Shown one piece after another: positions 34,346-43,802 of a DNA stretch of 45,937 bases; the first letter of the stretch is position 1, and each line of letters starts with the position of its first letter. Source of the DNA: an uncultured Acidobacteriia bacterium (lineage in GTDB: Bacteria > Acidobacteriota > Terriglobia > Bryobacterales > Bryobacteraceae); NCBI GenBank assembly GCA_903881085.1, contig CAIRSA010000402.1, positions 1 through 45,937 on the forward strand. Reading direction: 5' to 3'. A program made the position numbers and the translations under genes. The notes beneath the pieces are model-generated. The model made no database searches. It had not been told where the DNA came from and worked only from the letters and a program-made list of their open reading frames with translations.

Positions 34346-36253
34346 ATGTCAGCAAAACTGGAAATCATTGCAGGGCCGAGAAAAGGTGAGCTCATCCAAC
34401 TGGAAGATCAGACCTTCACCATCGGCAGGGACCCATCGAACACGCTATTTATTTTGGATTCGGCGCTTTCAAGGCACCATTGTCTGATAGAGTGGCGCAA
34501 TGAATCGTACGAAATCCGCGATCTGAAGAGCCGCAATGGTATGTTGTTGAATGGCACGCCATTGCGGGAAAAGATGTTGCGCGATGGCGATGAAATCATA
34601 ATCGGCGAGTCCAAATTTGTATTTCATTTTAGTTCCGTTGGCGTCCATAGCAGTCCCGATTACGCCAGCGATCCAACCATCGTCCTGCACAAAGAATCCG
34701 CGATGTATTTGAACGCTGCGACTGTGTTGACATCGCAGCCGCCAACAGAAAGGGCTATGCGGGATCTGAACGCACTGCTGCAAATCGGCCAGGCGATCAA
34801 TAGCGTCCACCACATTGAGGAATTGGAGCAGCAGATTCTGGAGGCGATCTTCGAAGTGTCGGAGGCGGACCGGGCGGCCATTCTTTTTACCAACAGCCGC
34901 ACGGGCGAAATTGACGCGGCCACCAACTGGGACAGGTATCTGGGTCCACTGAAATCCATGCAGGTCAGCACAACAGTGGTCAACCGGGTGATCAAAGATG
35001 GCGTAGCATTGGTGGGTAACGATTTGGCCAATGACGAAGCACTCGCCTCGTCCGAAAGCCTGGCCGTACAGCAGATCAACAACGTGCTTGCGGTGCCGAT
35101 TGAGTTTTATGGAAAAATGAGCGGCGTAATTTACCTGGAATCCGCCAACCCACAAGCCAAATTCGACGCCCCTTTGCTGGAACTGATGGCCGCTATTGGC
35201 AGCATGGCGGCAGTGGCATTTGAGAATACACGGCGCATTGAGTGGCTGGAAGTGGAAAACAAGAGGCTCAAGGACGAAAGCGGCATTGAGCACAAGATGA
35301 TTGGCGAGAGCAGCCAAATGCAGGCCGTGTACAAGTTCATCTCTAAAGTTGCCGAGCAGGATACAACGGTGCTGGTGTACGGCGAAAGCGGCACCGGCAA
35401 GGAACTGGTAGCGCGGGCCATTCACGAAAACAGCACGCGGAAATACAAGCCCTGCGTGGCGTTCAATTGCGCGGCAATCAGCGAATCGCTGCTTGAAAGC
35501 GAACTGTTCGGGCACGAAAAAGGCGCGTTTACCGGGGCCCAGTCGCAGAAAAAAGGAAAGTTCGAATTTGCCGATGGAGGCACGATATTCCTAGACGAGG
35601 TTGGCGAGTTATCGACCGCAATGCAGGCCAAACTGCTGCGCGTCCTGCAGGAGCGGGAATTTGAACGGGTGGGCGGCAATAAGACCATCCACACCGACGT
35701 TCGAGTGATTGCGGCCACCAACCGCGATCTGAAGGATATGGTGAAGCAGGGCAAATTCCGCGAGGACCTCTACTACCGCCTGAATGTAGTCTCCATTCGC
35801 ATGCCCGCACTGCGTGAGCGGCCCGACGACATTCCCCTATTGGCCACGCACTTTGCCACGAAGTTTGCGGCGAGAACCGGGCATCAGATCGAAGGCATCA
35901 GTCCGGAAGCACTCCGCTATCTGCTGCAATACGCCTGGCCAGGAAATGTGCGCGAGCTGGAAAATGCCCTGGAGCGAGCTGTGGTACTGAGTTCGGGAGG
36001 AACGTTGTACCCGGAGGACCTCCCGGAGAATGTGCTGGAGACCGCTCCACCTGCCGAGGTCGCCAACGGCAGTTTCCACGGCGAATTACAGGGAACTAAA
36101 AAGCAAATGGTGGTGCGCGCACTCGATCAGTCGAAGGGGAATGTCACGGAGGCAGCAAAGATACTGGGCGTGCATCCAAATTATCTGCATCGGCTGATGA
36201 ACAACCTGGGCATCGAGAAGAAGCGCCGCGGCACCAGCAGCTCAGGCGGGTAG
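34346..36253 (+). CDS. Sigma54-dependent transcription activator with FHA and GAF domains
   Basis: A 635-residue enhancer-binding protein. An N-terminal FHA domain (about 5-95; IGRD, SRHH at 42-45, RNG) should bind a phosphothreonine, tying it to Ser/Thr kinase signalling. A GAF domain (about 140-295) may bind a small ligand. The AAA+ domain (about 318-550) has Walker A GESGTGKE (346-353), the sigma54-contacting GAFTGA loop (393-398) and Walker B GGTIFLDEVGE (411-421). A Fis-type helix-turn-helix ends the protein (about 590-628; GNVTEAAKILGVHPNYLHRLM). All catalytic motifs are intact. It is divergent from the two 18-codon peptide genes with their sigma54 promoter, its probable target. Kinases with phosphothreonine output are encoded at both ends of the window. 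Confidence 0.95.
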   Translation: MSAKLEIIAGPRKGELIQLEDQTFTIGRDPSNTLFILDSALSRHHCLIEWRNESYEIRDLKSRNGMLLNGTPLREKMLRDGDEIIIGESKFVFHFSSVGVHSSPDYASDPTIVLHKESAMYLNAATVLTSQPPTERAMRDLNALLQIGQAINSVHHIEELEQQILEAIFEVSEADRAAILFTNSRTGEIDAATNWDRYLGPLKSMQVSTTVVNRVIKDGVALVGNDLANDEALASSESLAVQQINNVLAVPIEFYGKMSGVIYLESANPQAKFDAPLLELMAAIGSMAAVAFENTRRIEWLEVENKRLKDESGIEHKMIGESSQMQAVYKFISKVAEQDTTVLVYGESGTGKELVARAIHENSTRKYKPCVAFNCAAISESLLESELFGHEKGAFTGAQSQKKGKFEFADGGTIFLDEVGELSTAMQAKLLRVLQEREFERVGGNKTIHTDVRVIAATNRDLKDMVKQGKFREDLYYRLNVVSIRMPALRERPDDIPLLATHFATKFAARTGHQIEGISPEALRYLLQYAWPGNVRELENALERAVVLSSGGTLYPEDLPENVLETAPPAEVANGSFHGELQGTKKQMVVRALDQSKGNVTEAAKILGVHPNYLHRLMNNLGIEKKRRGTSSSGG

Positions 36254-36262
36254 GGTGGGCAT

Positions 36263-36371
36263 TCGCACAGGCGAATCATCGACGCTAAACTCGACACCGA
36301 TGTTCTTTCAAGGTTGGGGCGGGCAATTTGCCTGCCCTGACCAACTTTAAAGCTACCCCGCCCTCACTGAC
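36263..36371. repeat. Dispersed intergenic palindromic repeat, copy B
   Basis: Starts ten bases after the sigma54 activator stop. It shares the core AGGCAATTTGCCT-like palindrome (here GGGCAATTTGCC), the CAACTTTAAAG block and the tail CGCCCTCACTGAC with copies A and C; its 5' half (AACTCGACACCG) matches copy C. Confidence 0.8.
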
Positions 36372-36380
36372 AACGAGTGG

Positions 36381-36403
36381 TATTGGACTACCAATCTGCC
36401 CCA
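36381..36403. repeat. Short palindromic repeat shared with 11046-11068
   Basis: ATTGGACTACCAATCTGCCCC here and ATTGGATTACCAAT.. at 11047 differ at two positions over 23 bases. ATTGG pairs with CCAAT to form a small stem. Confidence 0.55.
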
Positions 36404-36456
36404 CAATGTAGAAACTCAGGGGACAGACGAAGCGATCCGCCGGCCCCCTTCCAAAC

Positions 36457-36632
36457 TCAGACATCCTGACCTCCACGGAAATTAGCATTGGCCCAAACCG
36501 CGCACTGACGTGGGCGGCTCGGCTAGCGGTTGCCTGCTACTAACCGAGCCGCACACGTCATTAAGCGGTCTTTCGAGATCAATCGAATTTCCACTTCGCG
36601 GCAACATTCCCCGCCGAGGTCAGGATGTCTGA
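36457..36632. repeat. Nested inverted-repeat element (possible MITE)
   Basis: TCAGACATCCTGACCTC (36457-36473) and its exact reverse complement (36616-36632) bound a 176-base element. Inside it, a second 19-base arm (36506-36524) pairs with 36542-36560 at 17 of 19 positions (core GCGGCTCGG/CCGAGCCGC). No reading frame fits in it. It fills most of the 385-base gap between the sigma54 activator and the end of TonB receptor 3, together with repeat copy B, and may also act as a bidirectional terminator. Confidence 0.75.
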
Positions 36633-36638
36633 GACTGG

Positions 36639-39600
36639 CTAGAAGCTCAACCTCACGGCAAATTGCACCGCGCGAGCGTCAATCGACGTGGACGAAACCC
36701 GCCCCATGGTCGAAGGACTGTTCAAGCTCGCCGAAGGATTGCTGAAGCTGGCATGATTCGGCAAGTTAAAGGCATCCGCCCGGAACTGCAACGTGGCCCG
36801 TTCCAAAATCCGGAAGTCCTTCATCAAGCTGGCATCCACCTTCATAAAGCCCGGTCCAAACAACAGATTGCGCGCGCTGTTGCCAAACGTGAATGGCGCC
36901 GGCGCCTTAAACGCAGCCGGGTTGAACCACTGCGTGATTCCCGCGGTGGTGACATTGGGGTCGCCCACATAATCGGCACGCGTGGAATACCAACCGGCTG
37001 TCGGCGGCGCGTAGGTGACGCTGAACGGGAAGCCTGATTTGATCGCCGTCAGGCTGGAAAGATTCCAGCCGCTGATGAATGTGCTAAACCAGCCGGAATT
37101 GTTGAGGAATTTGCGATTCTTCCCGAACGGCAGCTTATACACGCCGGAGAGATTCAGCACCAACTGGCGCACACCATCGGCGTTGCCTTTGTCGGCCCTG
37201 GAATTGTAAGGATTCTGCGGGCCGCCAACTACTGGCGTGTTGTCGAGCGATTTGTTCCAGGTGAAATTGCTGAGGATGAACAGATCCGATGTCACGCGGC
37301 GATTCATTTCCACCTGCATCTGATGCGTCATGGAATGGCCATTGGTGTCGAGCGTATTGATGTCTGACCACGGCTGGAACGGCCGGTTTGACTGCACGGT
37401 GCCGGCCACCTGTGTCACAGGCAGATTGCGATTGTAGTTGTACCACGGCGCGTGCGTGACGGCGTTGCCAAGGTAAGTCAGCCGCAGACCCATGTTCTTC
37501 AGCAACTGGCGTTCAATAGTGAAGTTCCACTGCTGCGAAAGCGGGTTGCGAAGATTGCGATTCACAGCGGTAATCGCCGGGTTTGCGCTGATGGCTCCGC
37601 CGCCCGAGGGGAACGGATTGCCCAGCGTCAGGCTTGGCACCGTACCGGCCGTGGCGGTGAAATCCTCATGCAAAAAGAACGGACTGTTGTTCCACGAAAG
37701 CTGGCGGATGCCGATATAGGCCGGAATCGAGCTGAAATACCAGCCGTAGCCACCACGCACAACGGTCTTGTTATCGGCAAACGGACGCCATGCAAAACCG
37801 AGCCGGGGTGCGAAGTTGTTGTGGTCGCCGTTCATCATGTCCGAGCCCCAGCCGTGCTTTTCTGAGGTCTGATACGGATACGCCGCCAGAAGCCGGGCTA
37901 TCGCGGTGCGCGGAAGCTGGCCATCCTGCGAGCGGATGACGAACGAGCCGGTGGCAAAGTCGAAGTTCGACCATGAGTTGTCGCGTTCCTGCATCACGGT
38001 CTGCAACATATAGCGCACACCCAGGTTCACCGTGAGGCGGTGAGTGACTTTCCAATCGTCTTGGAAATAGGCGCTGTAACGGGTCTGGTGCAACAGGTTC
38101 ACCTGTGTAGGCGTTTCGCGCGCGCTCGAAACCGGGTAACCGAGCAGGAAGTCGCCGAAGCCGCTGCCCGTGTAGCGGGCGTTGAAGGAGAACGAACCGA
38201 ACGAGGCGGAACTGACGCTAGGATTGCTGGCCAGCCGGATGCCGGCAATATCCGCGCCTGCCTTGAACGTATGGGCGCCGCGGATGAAGGTGTAATTTTC
38301 AATGAATTGCAGGGTGATCTGCGGGGCGCGCATGCCCCCGCCGTAATCAGTGATGCCGGTGGTTCCGGTGATGGAGATGTTCGGCAAACCGCCCACGGGC
38401 AGCGGCGTGAACAGGCCGGGGATGATCGTGGAAGGATCGAAATCCAGGTTCTGGCCGAGCCGCACGCTGGCATGGCTAAAGTAGGAGATCTTCATGTCGT
38501 TGATGGCGTTGTGCGGCATGGTGCGCGTCCAGGAGAGGCTGCCGCTCTTGGTGATGTAGCCTGCGTCTGACCAGTTGCCGTAGTTGTTCGGCGTGCCGCG
38601 CGCAACAAAATACGGGTCGCCAACGGAATAGCTGAGCGCCACAGCCAGCGAATCCACGTCAGTCAGCTTATGGTCGATCTTGGCGCTGCCGCGGTTGACA
38701 TCGAATTTATTCAGCACGTTGGTGGCGTAGTTGAACCCCGGGATGGAGGCATTCGCAGTAGGCAGGTAGGCCAGCAGTTTCACCGAGCGCGGGTCGAAGC
38801 GCGAAATCGGAATTTGGTTGTTGGGAAACGCGGCCTGGTTGGCCAGCGGGTCAAGGATCTTGGTGTTGCCGAAGTTACCGGCGCGCTGGGCGTCCGTGGC
38901 CACGCTGAGGTTGGTGGCTTTGCCGGAGTTCTGGAATAGCCCTTCGTACGACAGCGAAAAGAAGGTCCGGTTCTTGATGATCGGCCCGCTGACGGCAGCA
39001 CCCATCTCGTTGCGGTTGAACTGCGGCTTATCGAGCCCCGTCGCGAAGAAGTTTTTCGCCGTGAGCGCACGGTCGCGATGGTATTCGTAGAGCGTGATGC
39101 GCAGCTTATTCGTGCCCGCCTTGGTGATCATCGAAATGGCTGTGGAGCCCTCGTTTTCCGCGCGTGCGTTCATCGATTCCACTTTGATCTCCTGCACGGT
39201 GTCCACCGAAGGGGTGGTGGTGAGTTTGGTGGAATAGGAGTAGGAGGCCCCGCCGTTGCCGGTGTCGTTGAACGCCACGCCGTCGACGCTATAGTTGTTG
39301 CCGCCCCAGTAAAGACTGCCTGCAAGGCGCGGGTTCGACGCGCTGTCTGAGGTCATGCCGGGCGTAAAGGCGATCAGGTTATCGAGCGTGCGTCCATCGA
39401 GCGGCAGATTCTGCACGGCGTGCGAATCCACGATGCTGGAGATGGACGACGTTTCGGAATTGATCACAGGTGCTTCGGCAGTAACAGTGACCTCCTGCTC
39501 CAGGCGGCCGGTTTCCAGGTGCAAATCCTGGCGCACGGTTCCGCTAAGAGGAACTACAATGTGAGCCACGCTGATTTTCTTGAACCCTGCGGCCTCGACG

Positions 39601-39824
39601 TGGACTGCATAGATGGCGGGGGCGAGGTTGGGCGCAACGTAGTCGCCATTATTTCCTACAATCACATCGACGCTGATGTTGGTGTCTTCATTGACAACGC
39701 GTACTTTAGCACCTGGGACCGAAGACCCCGAAGCGTCTTTCACGGATCCCAGAATGGTTCCCGTGGTGGTTTGACCCCACACGGAAGAAGCGGCCAGTGC
39801 CGCAAGCAAGACGAGCGTTCGCAT
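36639..39824 (-). CDS. Oar-like TonB-dependent receptor with CarboxypepD_reg domain (3)
   Basis: A 1061-residue outer-membrane receptor. Signal peptide 1-17 (MRTLVLLAALAASSVWG), CarboxypepD_reg domain about 18-100 (TTGTILGSVKDASGSSVPGA), plug-like region about 115-235 (NLPLDGRTLDNLIAFTPGM) and a barrel ending in AVRLSF. CAGGAG about seven bases upstream supports the start. The ligand is unknown. The gene ends seven bases from the nested inverted-repeat element and starts about 115 bases from the end of the kinase gene upstream on the same strand. Confidence 0.93.
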   Translation of the reverse strand: MRTLVLLAALAASSVWGQTTTGTILGSVKDASGSSVPGAKVRVVNEDTNISVDVIVGNNGDYVAPNLAPAIYAVHVEAAGFKKISVAHIVVPLSGTVRQDLHLETGRLEQEVTVTAEAPVINSETSSISSIVDSHAVQNLPLDGRTLDNLIAFTPGMTSDSASNPRLAGSLYWGGNNYSVDGVAFNDTGNGGASYSYSTKLTTTPSVDTVQEIKVESMNARAENEGSTAISMITKAGTNKLRITLYEYHRDRALTAKNFFATGLDKPQFNRNEMGAAVSGPIIKNRTFFSLSYEGLFQNSGKATNLSVATDAQRAGNFGNTKILDPLANQAAFPNNQIPISRFDPRSVKLLAYLPTANASIPGFNYATNVLNKFDVNRGSAKIDHKLTDVDSLAVALSYSVGDPYFVARGTPNNYGNWSDAGYITKSGSLSWTRTMPHNAINDMKISYFSHASVRLGQNLDFDPSTIIPGLFTPLPVGGLPNISITGTTGITDYGGGMRAPQITLQFIENYTFIRGAHTFKAGADIAGIRLASNPSVSSASFGSFSFNARYTGSGFGDFLLGYPVSSARETPTQVNLLHQTRYSAYFQDDWKVTHRLTVNLGVRYMLQTVMQERDNSWSNFDFATGSFVIRSQDGQLPRTAIARLLAAYPYQTSEKHGWGSDMMNGDHNNFAPRLGFAWRPFADNKTVVRGGYGWYFSSIPAYIGIRQLSWNNSPFFLHEDFTATAGTVPSLTLGNPFPSGGGAISANPAITAVNRNLRNPLSQQWNFTIERQLLKNMGLRLTYLGNAVTHAPWYNYNRNLPVTQVAGTVQSNRPFQPWSDINTLDTNGHSMTHQMQVEMNRRVTSDLFILSNFTWNKSLDNTPVVGGPQNPYNSRADKGNADGVRQLVLNLSGVYKLPFGKNRKFLNNSGWFSTFISGWNLSSLTAIKSGFPFSVTYAPPTAGWYSTRADYVGDPNVTTAGITQWFNPAAFKAPAPFTFGNSARNLLFGPGFMKVDASLMKDFRILERATLQFRADAFNLPNHASFSNPSASLNSPSTMGRVSSTSIDARAVQFAVRLSF

Positions 39825-39939
39825 GTTCAGACTCCTGTTTTCAGACCGTAAAACTAATTTTGCTAGGGTAACATGCTTTCGGAGGAGATAGTTGTGAAAC
39901 TTTACAGGAATAAGATTTGGCGAATCGCCGGGACAAAAC

Positions 39940-42507
39940 CTACTTCAGCCCAGTCACCAGGAACAGATTCGACAAATCCCGCTGGAAGGAAAACACATAG
40001 GCCGCGCCATCGGGCGTGACCGTAACGCTACCCGATGTCACGTTCACGCCCACCGGATCCGGCGCGCGCAACGTCCGAACCAGCGTTTTTACGCCCGTTT
40101 TCACATTGGTGCGAAACAAATCGATGGTCGTCGAATTCAGCCGGCTGGAATAAAACGAATCGCCGCCGGTGTGCCAGCGAAAGGCTGTTTCATTGAGTGC
40201 GGCATCACCGACAGGGCGCGGTTCGCCGCCATGAAGCGGAAATAGTTTAAATTTTCCGCCATCGCTGATGATGATGTCTTTTTCATCAGGTGAAACGCAA
40301 CATCCAGTGACGCCTTCCGGCGTAACGGGCGTTGGCTTGCCGCCGCGGGAATCCTGCCGGAAGACCCGCGGATCCCGGTCCTTCTCCGCGCCGACAAACA
40401 AGATCTGCGTGCCGCTGGGGAACCACTCGGCCGACTCATAGCTAATGCCGGGAGTTGTCAGCGGACGCGACTCCCCCGCCCCGCTGGGCAGCAGCAACAG
40501 TTGCGTTCCAGAAGCATCCAGGAACGTGCTGGCGACCCACTTGCCATCGGGCGAAAGCGAGGCCCGGGTGCCGTCACCCAGACGCACCGCGGGCGAGCCG
40601 TCGGTCTTGCGAATGTAGATGGCCGGATTGCGCCCATCGCCGTATGACAATTCAAGAAACAGCAGCACCTTACCATCGGGCGAGATGTCGCGTGCCTGCG
40701 AGGTATCCAGCCACGAGAGGTCCTTTTCCTCCTTCTGCCCTGGCAACAGCGCGCGCATGCCCATGCGGTTGCTGACTTCGGTGAGAAGAATCCGGCCGTC
40801 ACGGCCCAGGTCGAACAGATTGAGCCACACCGGGGCCTGCGTTACAACACGCACAACGCCGGCCAGGTTGACCGCCCGCATCGCAGGGTCCCCGCCCGCA
40901 ACCGCTGTATTGAACCAGACCTCCGAGCCATTGGCCGACCATGCCAGGCCGCAGGTACCCTTCCAGCCCCGGCTGAGGACCTGTCTCTTCCCATCCAAAT
41001 CCACCGTGGCCACGGCATAGTCCTTCGTTTCAAGATCGAATTCATAAAAGGCCACGCGATCCCCACGCGGCGAAACCCTCAGCGCGTGCGGCGGCTTGCC
41101 ACGGTTTTCATAGATCACTTTGCCGATAGGAAATTCCAGGCGAAATCGACCCTTCGCCTCGCGCACAATGGCGAGCGATTTGCCGTCAGGCGACCAGTCG
41201 GCCTCGGTCACATTTTCCAGTATCTGCCGCGGTTCGCCACCAGCCAATGGGACACGCGCCAGTGTTCCATTCGAATCATTCAGCAGAATGGCCAGTTCGC
41301 CTCCGGCGCTCACCGAAAGAAGTTGCGCCCCAGGAAGAAACAGCGGACGCGATTCGCGGCTGCCGGCCATGGTGGAAAAGATCTGGCTCGGTCCGCCATC
41401 CCATTCAGCGCTGTAAACGATGGTCTGGCCATCGGGGGCAAATCGGGCATTGCTGATGTCGCCCCGCCGGAACGTGATGCGCTGATATGCAGCCGGCTTG
41501 CGTTGTTCCATCCGCTGCCAGAGCAGTGTGCCCGCAAGCGCGGTAACCAGCACCCCAGCCAACGCAGGCCACACCCAGCGGTGCGAAGTAGCTGCCTTCG
41601 CCACTATGCCCAGCGGCGGGGCCGCCAGCAGGGCAGCGGCGTTCTCCGCCAACTCATCCAACTCGATTTTCACGTCTGACATCGTCTGCCAGCGGCGCTT
41701 GGGGTCTTTCTTCAGGCAGCGGCCGATAATGCGGTGAATCTCCGATTCGAGACGGTTTTTAGGTTGGACTAGCGCCGGCTCCTTATGCACGATGGCGCCG
41801 AGCAAGGCAAGACGTGTGTTGCCAGTAAAGGCGAGCTCGCCGGTGACCATCTCATAGAGCAGCGAGCCGAAGGAGAAGACGTCGGAACGCACGTCCACCT
41901 TCCTCGATTCAGCCTGCTCGGGCGACATATATCCAAGCGTGCCAACAATCATCCCCTTCTCGTGCAGCACCTCTTTCACGGCAAGAGTTTTTGTGTCGGC
42001 GAAGGCGTCCGCAGGCTCGATGACCTCGTCGACTTTTGCCAGGCCGAAGTCGAGCACCTTGGCCAGCCCGTCTTCGGTCACCATAATGTTTGACGGCTTC
42101 ACGTCACGATGCACGATCCCGGCAGTATGGGCCGCCGCCAGTGCGCTGGCGATCTGTGCGCCGATGCCCAAAACCTCTTTCAGGGGCATGCCATGCTTGC
42201 CAATCAGGCGTTCCAGCGTTTTTCCCGCAATGTATTCCATGGCAATGAAATCCATGGATTCACCGTCGATTTGCGTGGAATCGATGTCGTAGATGGTAAT
42301 GATATTGGGGTGGTTTAATGCCGAGGCCGTTCTTGCTTCCTGCACGAAACGCTTGCGCCTGGATGCGTCTTTCAACAGATCGGCCGGCAGCAGTTTGACC
42401 GCCACCGGACGGCCCAGGCGTGTATCAGTGGCGCGATAGACCACACCCATCCCGCCCTGTCCTAATTGGGACTCGATCCGATAGTGCTTGAGCGACTTTC
42501 CAATCAT
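39940..42507 (-). CDS. Membrane Ser/Thr protein kinase with TolB/PD40 repeats (third)
   Basis: An 855-residue Hanks-type kinase without the N-terminal extension of the other two; the kinase domain starts at residue 9. Landmarks: GQGGMG (16-21), VAVK lysine 38, HRDVKPSN (Asp135), DFG (153-155) and GYMSPEQAE. A hydrophobic helix about 305-327 (WVWPALAGVLVTALAGTLLW) precedes a C-terminal region with SPDGK-type propeller repeats. All catalytic residues are present. The gene is divergent from the amidase gene and lies upstream of TonB receptor 3 on the same strand. Its phosphothreonine products could in principle be read by the FHA-containing sigma54 activator in this window. Confidence 0.92.
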   Translation of the reverse strand: MIGKSLKHYRIESQLGQGGMGVVYRATDTRLGRPVAVKLLPADLLKDASRRKRFVQEARTASALNHPNIITIYDIDSTQIDGESMDFIAMEYIAGKTLERLIGKHGMPLKEVLGIGAQIASALAAAHTAGIVHRDVKPSNIMVTEDGLAKVLDFGLAKVDEVIEPADAFADTKTLAVKEVLHEKGMIVGTLGYMSPEQAESRKVDVRSDVFSFGSLLYEMVTGELAFTGNTRLALLGAIVHKEPALVQPKNRLESEIHRIIGRCLKKDPKRRWQTMSDVKIELDELAENAAALLAAPPLGIVAKAATSHRWVWPALAGVLVTALAGTLLWQRMEQRKPAAYQRITFRRGDISNARFAPDGQTIVYSAEWDGGPSQIFSTMAGSRESRPLFLPGAQLLSVSAGGELAILLNDSNGTLARVPLAGGEPRQILENVTEADWSPDGKSLAIVREAKGRFRLEFPIGKVIYENRGKPPHALRVSPRGDRVAFYEFDLETKDYAVATVDLDGKRQVLSRGWKGTCGLAWSANGSEVWFNTAVAGGDPAMRAVNLAGVVRVVTQAPVWLNLFDLGRDGRILLTEVSNRMGMRALLPGQKEEKDLSWLDTSQARDISPDGKVLLFLELSYGDGRNPAIYIRKTDGSPAVRLGDGTRASLSPDGKWVASTFLDASGTQLLLLPSGAGESRPLTTPGISYESAEWFPSGTQILFVGAEKDRDPRVFRQDSRGGKPTPVTPEGVTGCCVSPDEKDIIISDGGKFKLFPLHGGEPRPVGDAALNETAFRWHTGGDSFYSSRLNSTTIDLFRTNVKTGVKTLVRTLRAPDPVGVNVTSGSVTVTPDGAAYVFSFQRDLSNLFLVTGLK

Positions 42508-42644
42508 CCTAATTCTTTGGTATATCTGATAGCGATCATCTCATGAATTGGGGCAGATCCAAAAGTTTTTTCAACAAACTGCCGATGGTATGATCGAATT
42601 GACAGGTTTGTAATCTAACACTGCCAAATGGTATAGATGGAGCG

Positions 42645-43802
42645 ATGCCAACGGGCACACGTCGACCCACATTCGTGTTCGCACCAGTGGTGGAGTGGCG
42701 CGCAAACCGGCTACAAGACCCCGTGGCGAAGCTGCGCTTTCTCAAGCAAGCCTCCCGCCGTCGCGCACAAGTCTATGATGCGATTAGACTTAAGGAGCCT
42801 TGGCAACTCCGGATCGTATTTATGGCGATCGCTCTACTGTTTTTCCCCAAGCATACCGTATCCGATGCCAACAGCGTTTATGCAGAACAGCTGGCCGCGC
42901 TGAATTTAAACGCAACGGAAAAATTCGCAATGGTGTGGATGGTCGACCGCAATAAAGGCTACGAAGTTTACAGCAATGGCCTGCGCGTCGAGACCAAATA
43001 CGAAATGCCGGCGGAGGAAAAACACCAGGGAGTTTTCCGGCGCTACGAAAAAGAGACCCTGGCGCAGCAACAGATCGCCCACCCCGTAGGAATTATTTAT
43101 CACACCACCGAAAGCCACATTCTTCCCTTTGAACAGGCGGAGACCAAACGGATGCAGTTGCTGGGCGAGAATCTCATCTATTACGTGCGCGGCAAACGGG
43201 CCTATCATTACGTCATCGACCGCTTTGGCCGCGTTTTCCGCGTGGTTCCTGAAAACGAAGAAGCCTATCACGCGGGATATTCCGTGTGGGCCAATGGCGA
43301 CTCGGTTTACGTGAATTTGAATCAGAGTTTTCTGGCGGTGAGCTTTGAAGCCCAGACGCGCGATGCGGACGATCAGCCAACGGTGAGTCCGGCGCAGATC
43401 CATTCGGCGCGTGTGTTGACCGATATGCTACGGTCGAAGTATAGAATTTCCGGGTTGAACTGTGTGACCCACGCGCAGGTTTCGGTGAACCCTTCGAACA
43501 TGTTGATTGGTGATCACACCGATTGGGCTGGCAACTTCCCGTTCGTCGAGATGGGGCTGCGCGACAATTACGAAATACCCACTGCGGGGCTTTACGCCTT
43601 TGGTCTGGAATATGACCAGCACTACATGAAGTCGACCGGCGTGCGGCTGTGGAAAGGTTTAGTGCTTGCCGAAGAGCAACTCCGGCAGGACGCTACGTCG
43701 CATGGCCTGCCACTGGCAACATACCGGAGATACCGGCAGAACAAATTGAGGGAGATGCTGGAGGCTCTGAAAGCGAAGGGCGCTCCGGAGGAGACTAATT
43801 AA
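42645..43802 (+). CDS. N-acetylmuramoyl-L-alanine amidase-like protein, membrane-anchored
   Basis: A 385-residue protein with one membrane helix near 56-68 (RIVFMAIALLFF), so most of it would face the periplasm. Residues about 145-300 resemble the Amidase_2/PGRP fold: GIIYHTTES with His153, YHYVIDRFGRVFRVV, AYHAGYS, THAQVS with His276 and GDHTDW with His291, candidate zinc ligands. It would cleave the amide between muramic acid and the stem peptide. The C-terminal ~85 residues are helical and unrecognised. Its stop codon overlaps the next gene's ATG (TAATG), so the two proteins are probably made in equal amounts. Confidence 0.83.
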   Translation: MPTGTRRPTFVFAPVVEWRANRLQDPVAKLRFLKQASRRRAQVYDAIRLKEPWQLRIVFMAIALLFFPKHTVSDANSVYAEQLAALNLNATEKFAMVWMVDRNKGYEVYSNGLRVETKYEMPAEEKHQGVFRRYEKETLAQQQIAHPVGIIYHTTESHILPFEQAETKRMQLLGENLIYYVRGKRAYHYVIDRFGRVFRVVPENEEAYHAGYSVWANGDSVYVNLNQSFLAVSFEAQTRDADDQPTVSPAQIHSARVLTDMLRSKYRISGLNCVTHAQVSVNPSNMLIGDHTDWAGNFPFVEMGLRDNYEIPTAGLYAFGLEYDQHYMKSTGVRLWKGLVLAEEQLRQDATSHGLPLATYRRYRQNKLREMLEALKAKGAPEETN

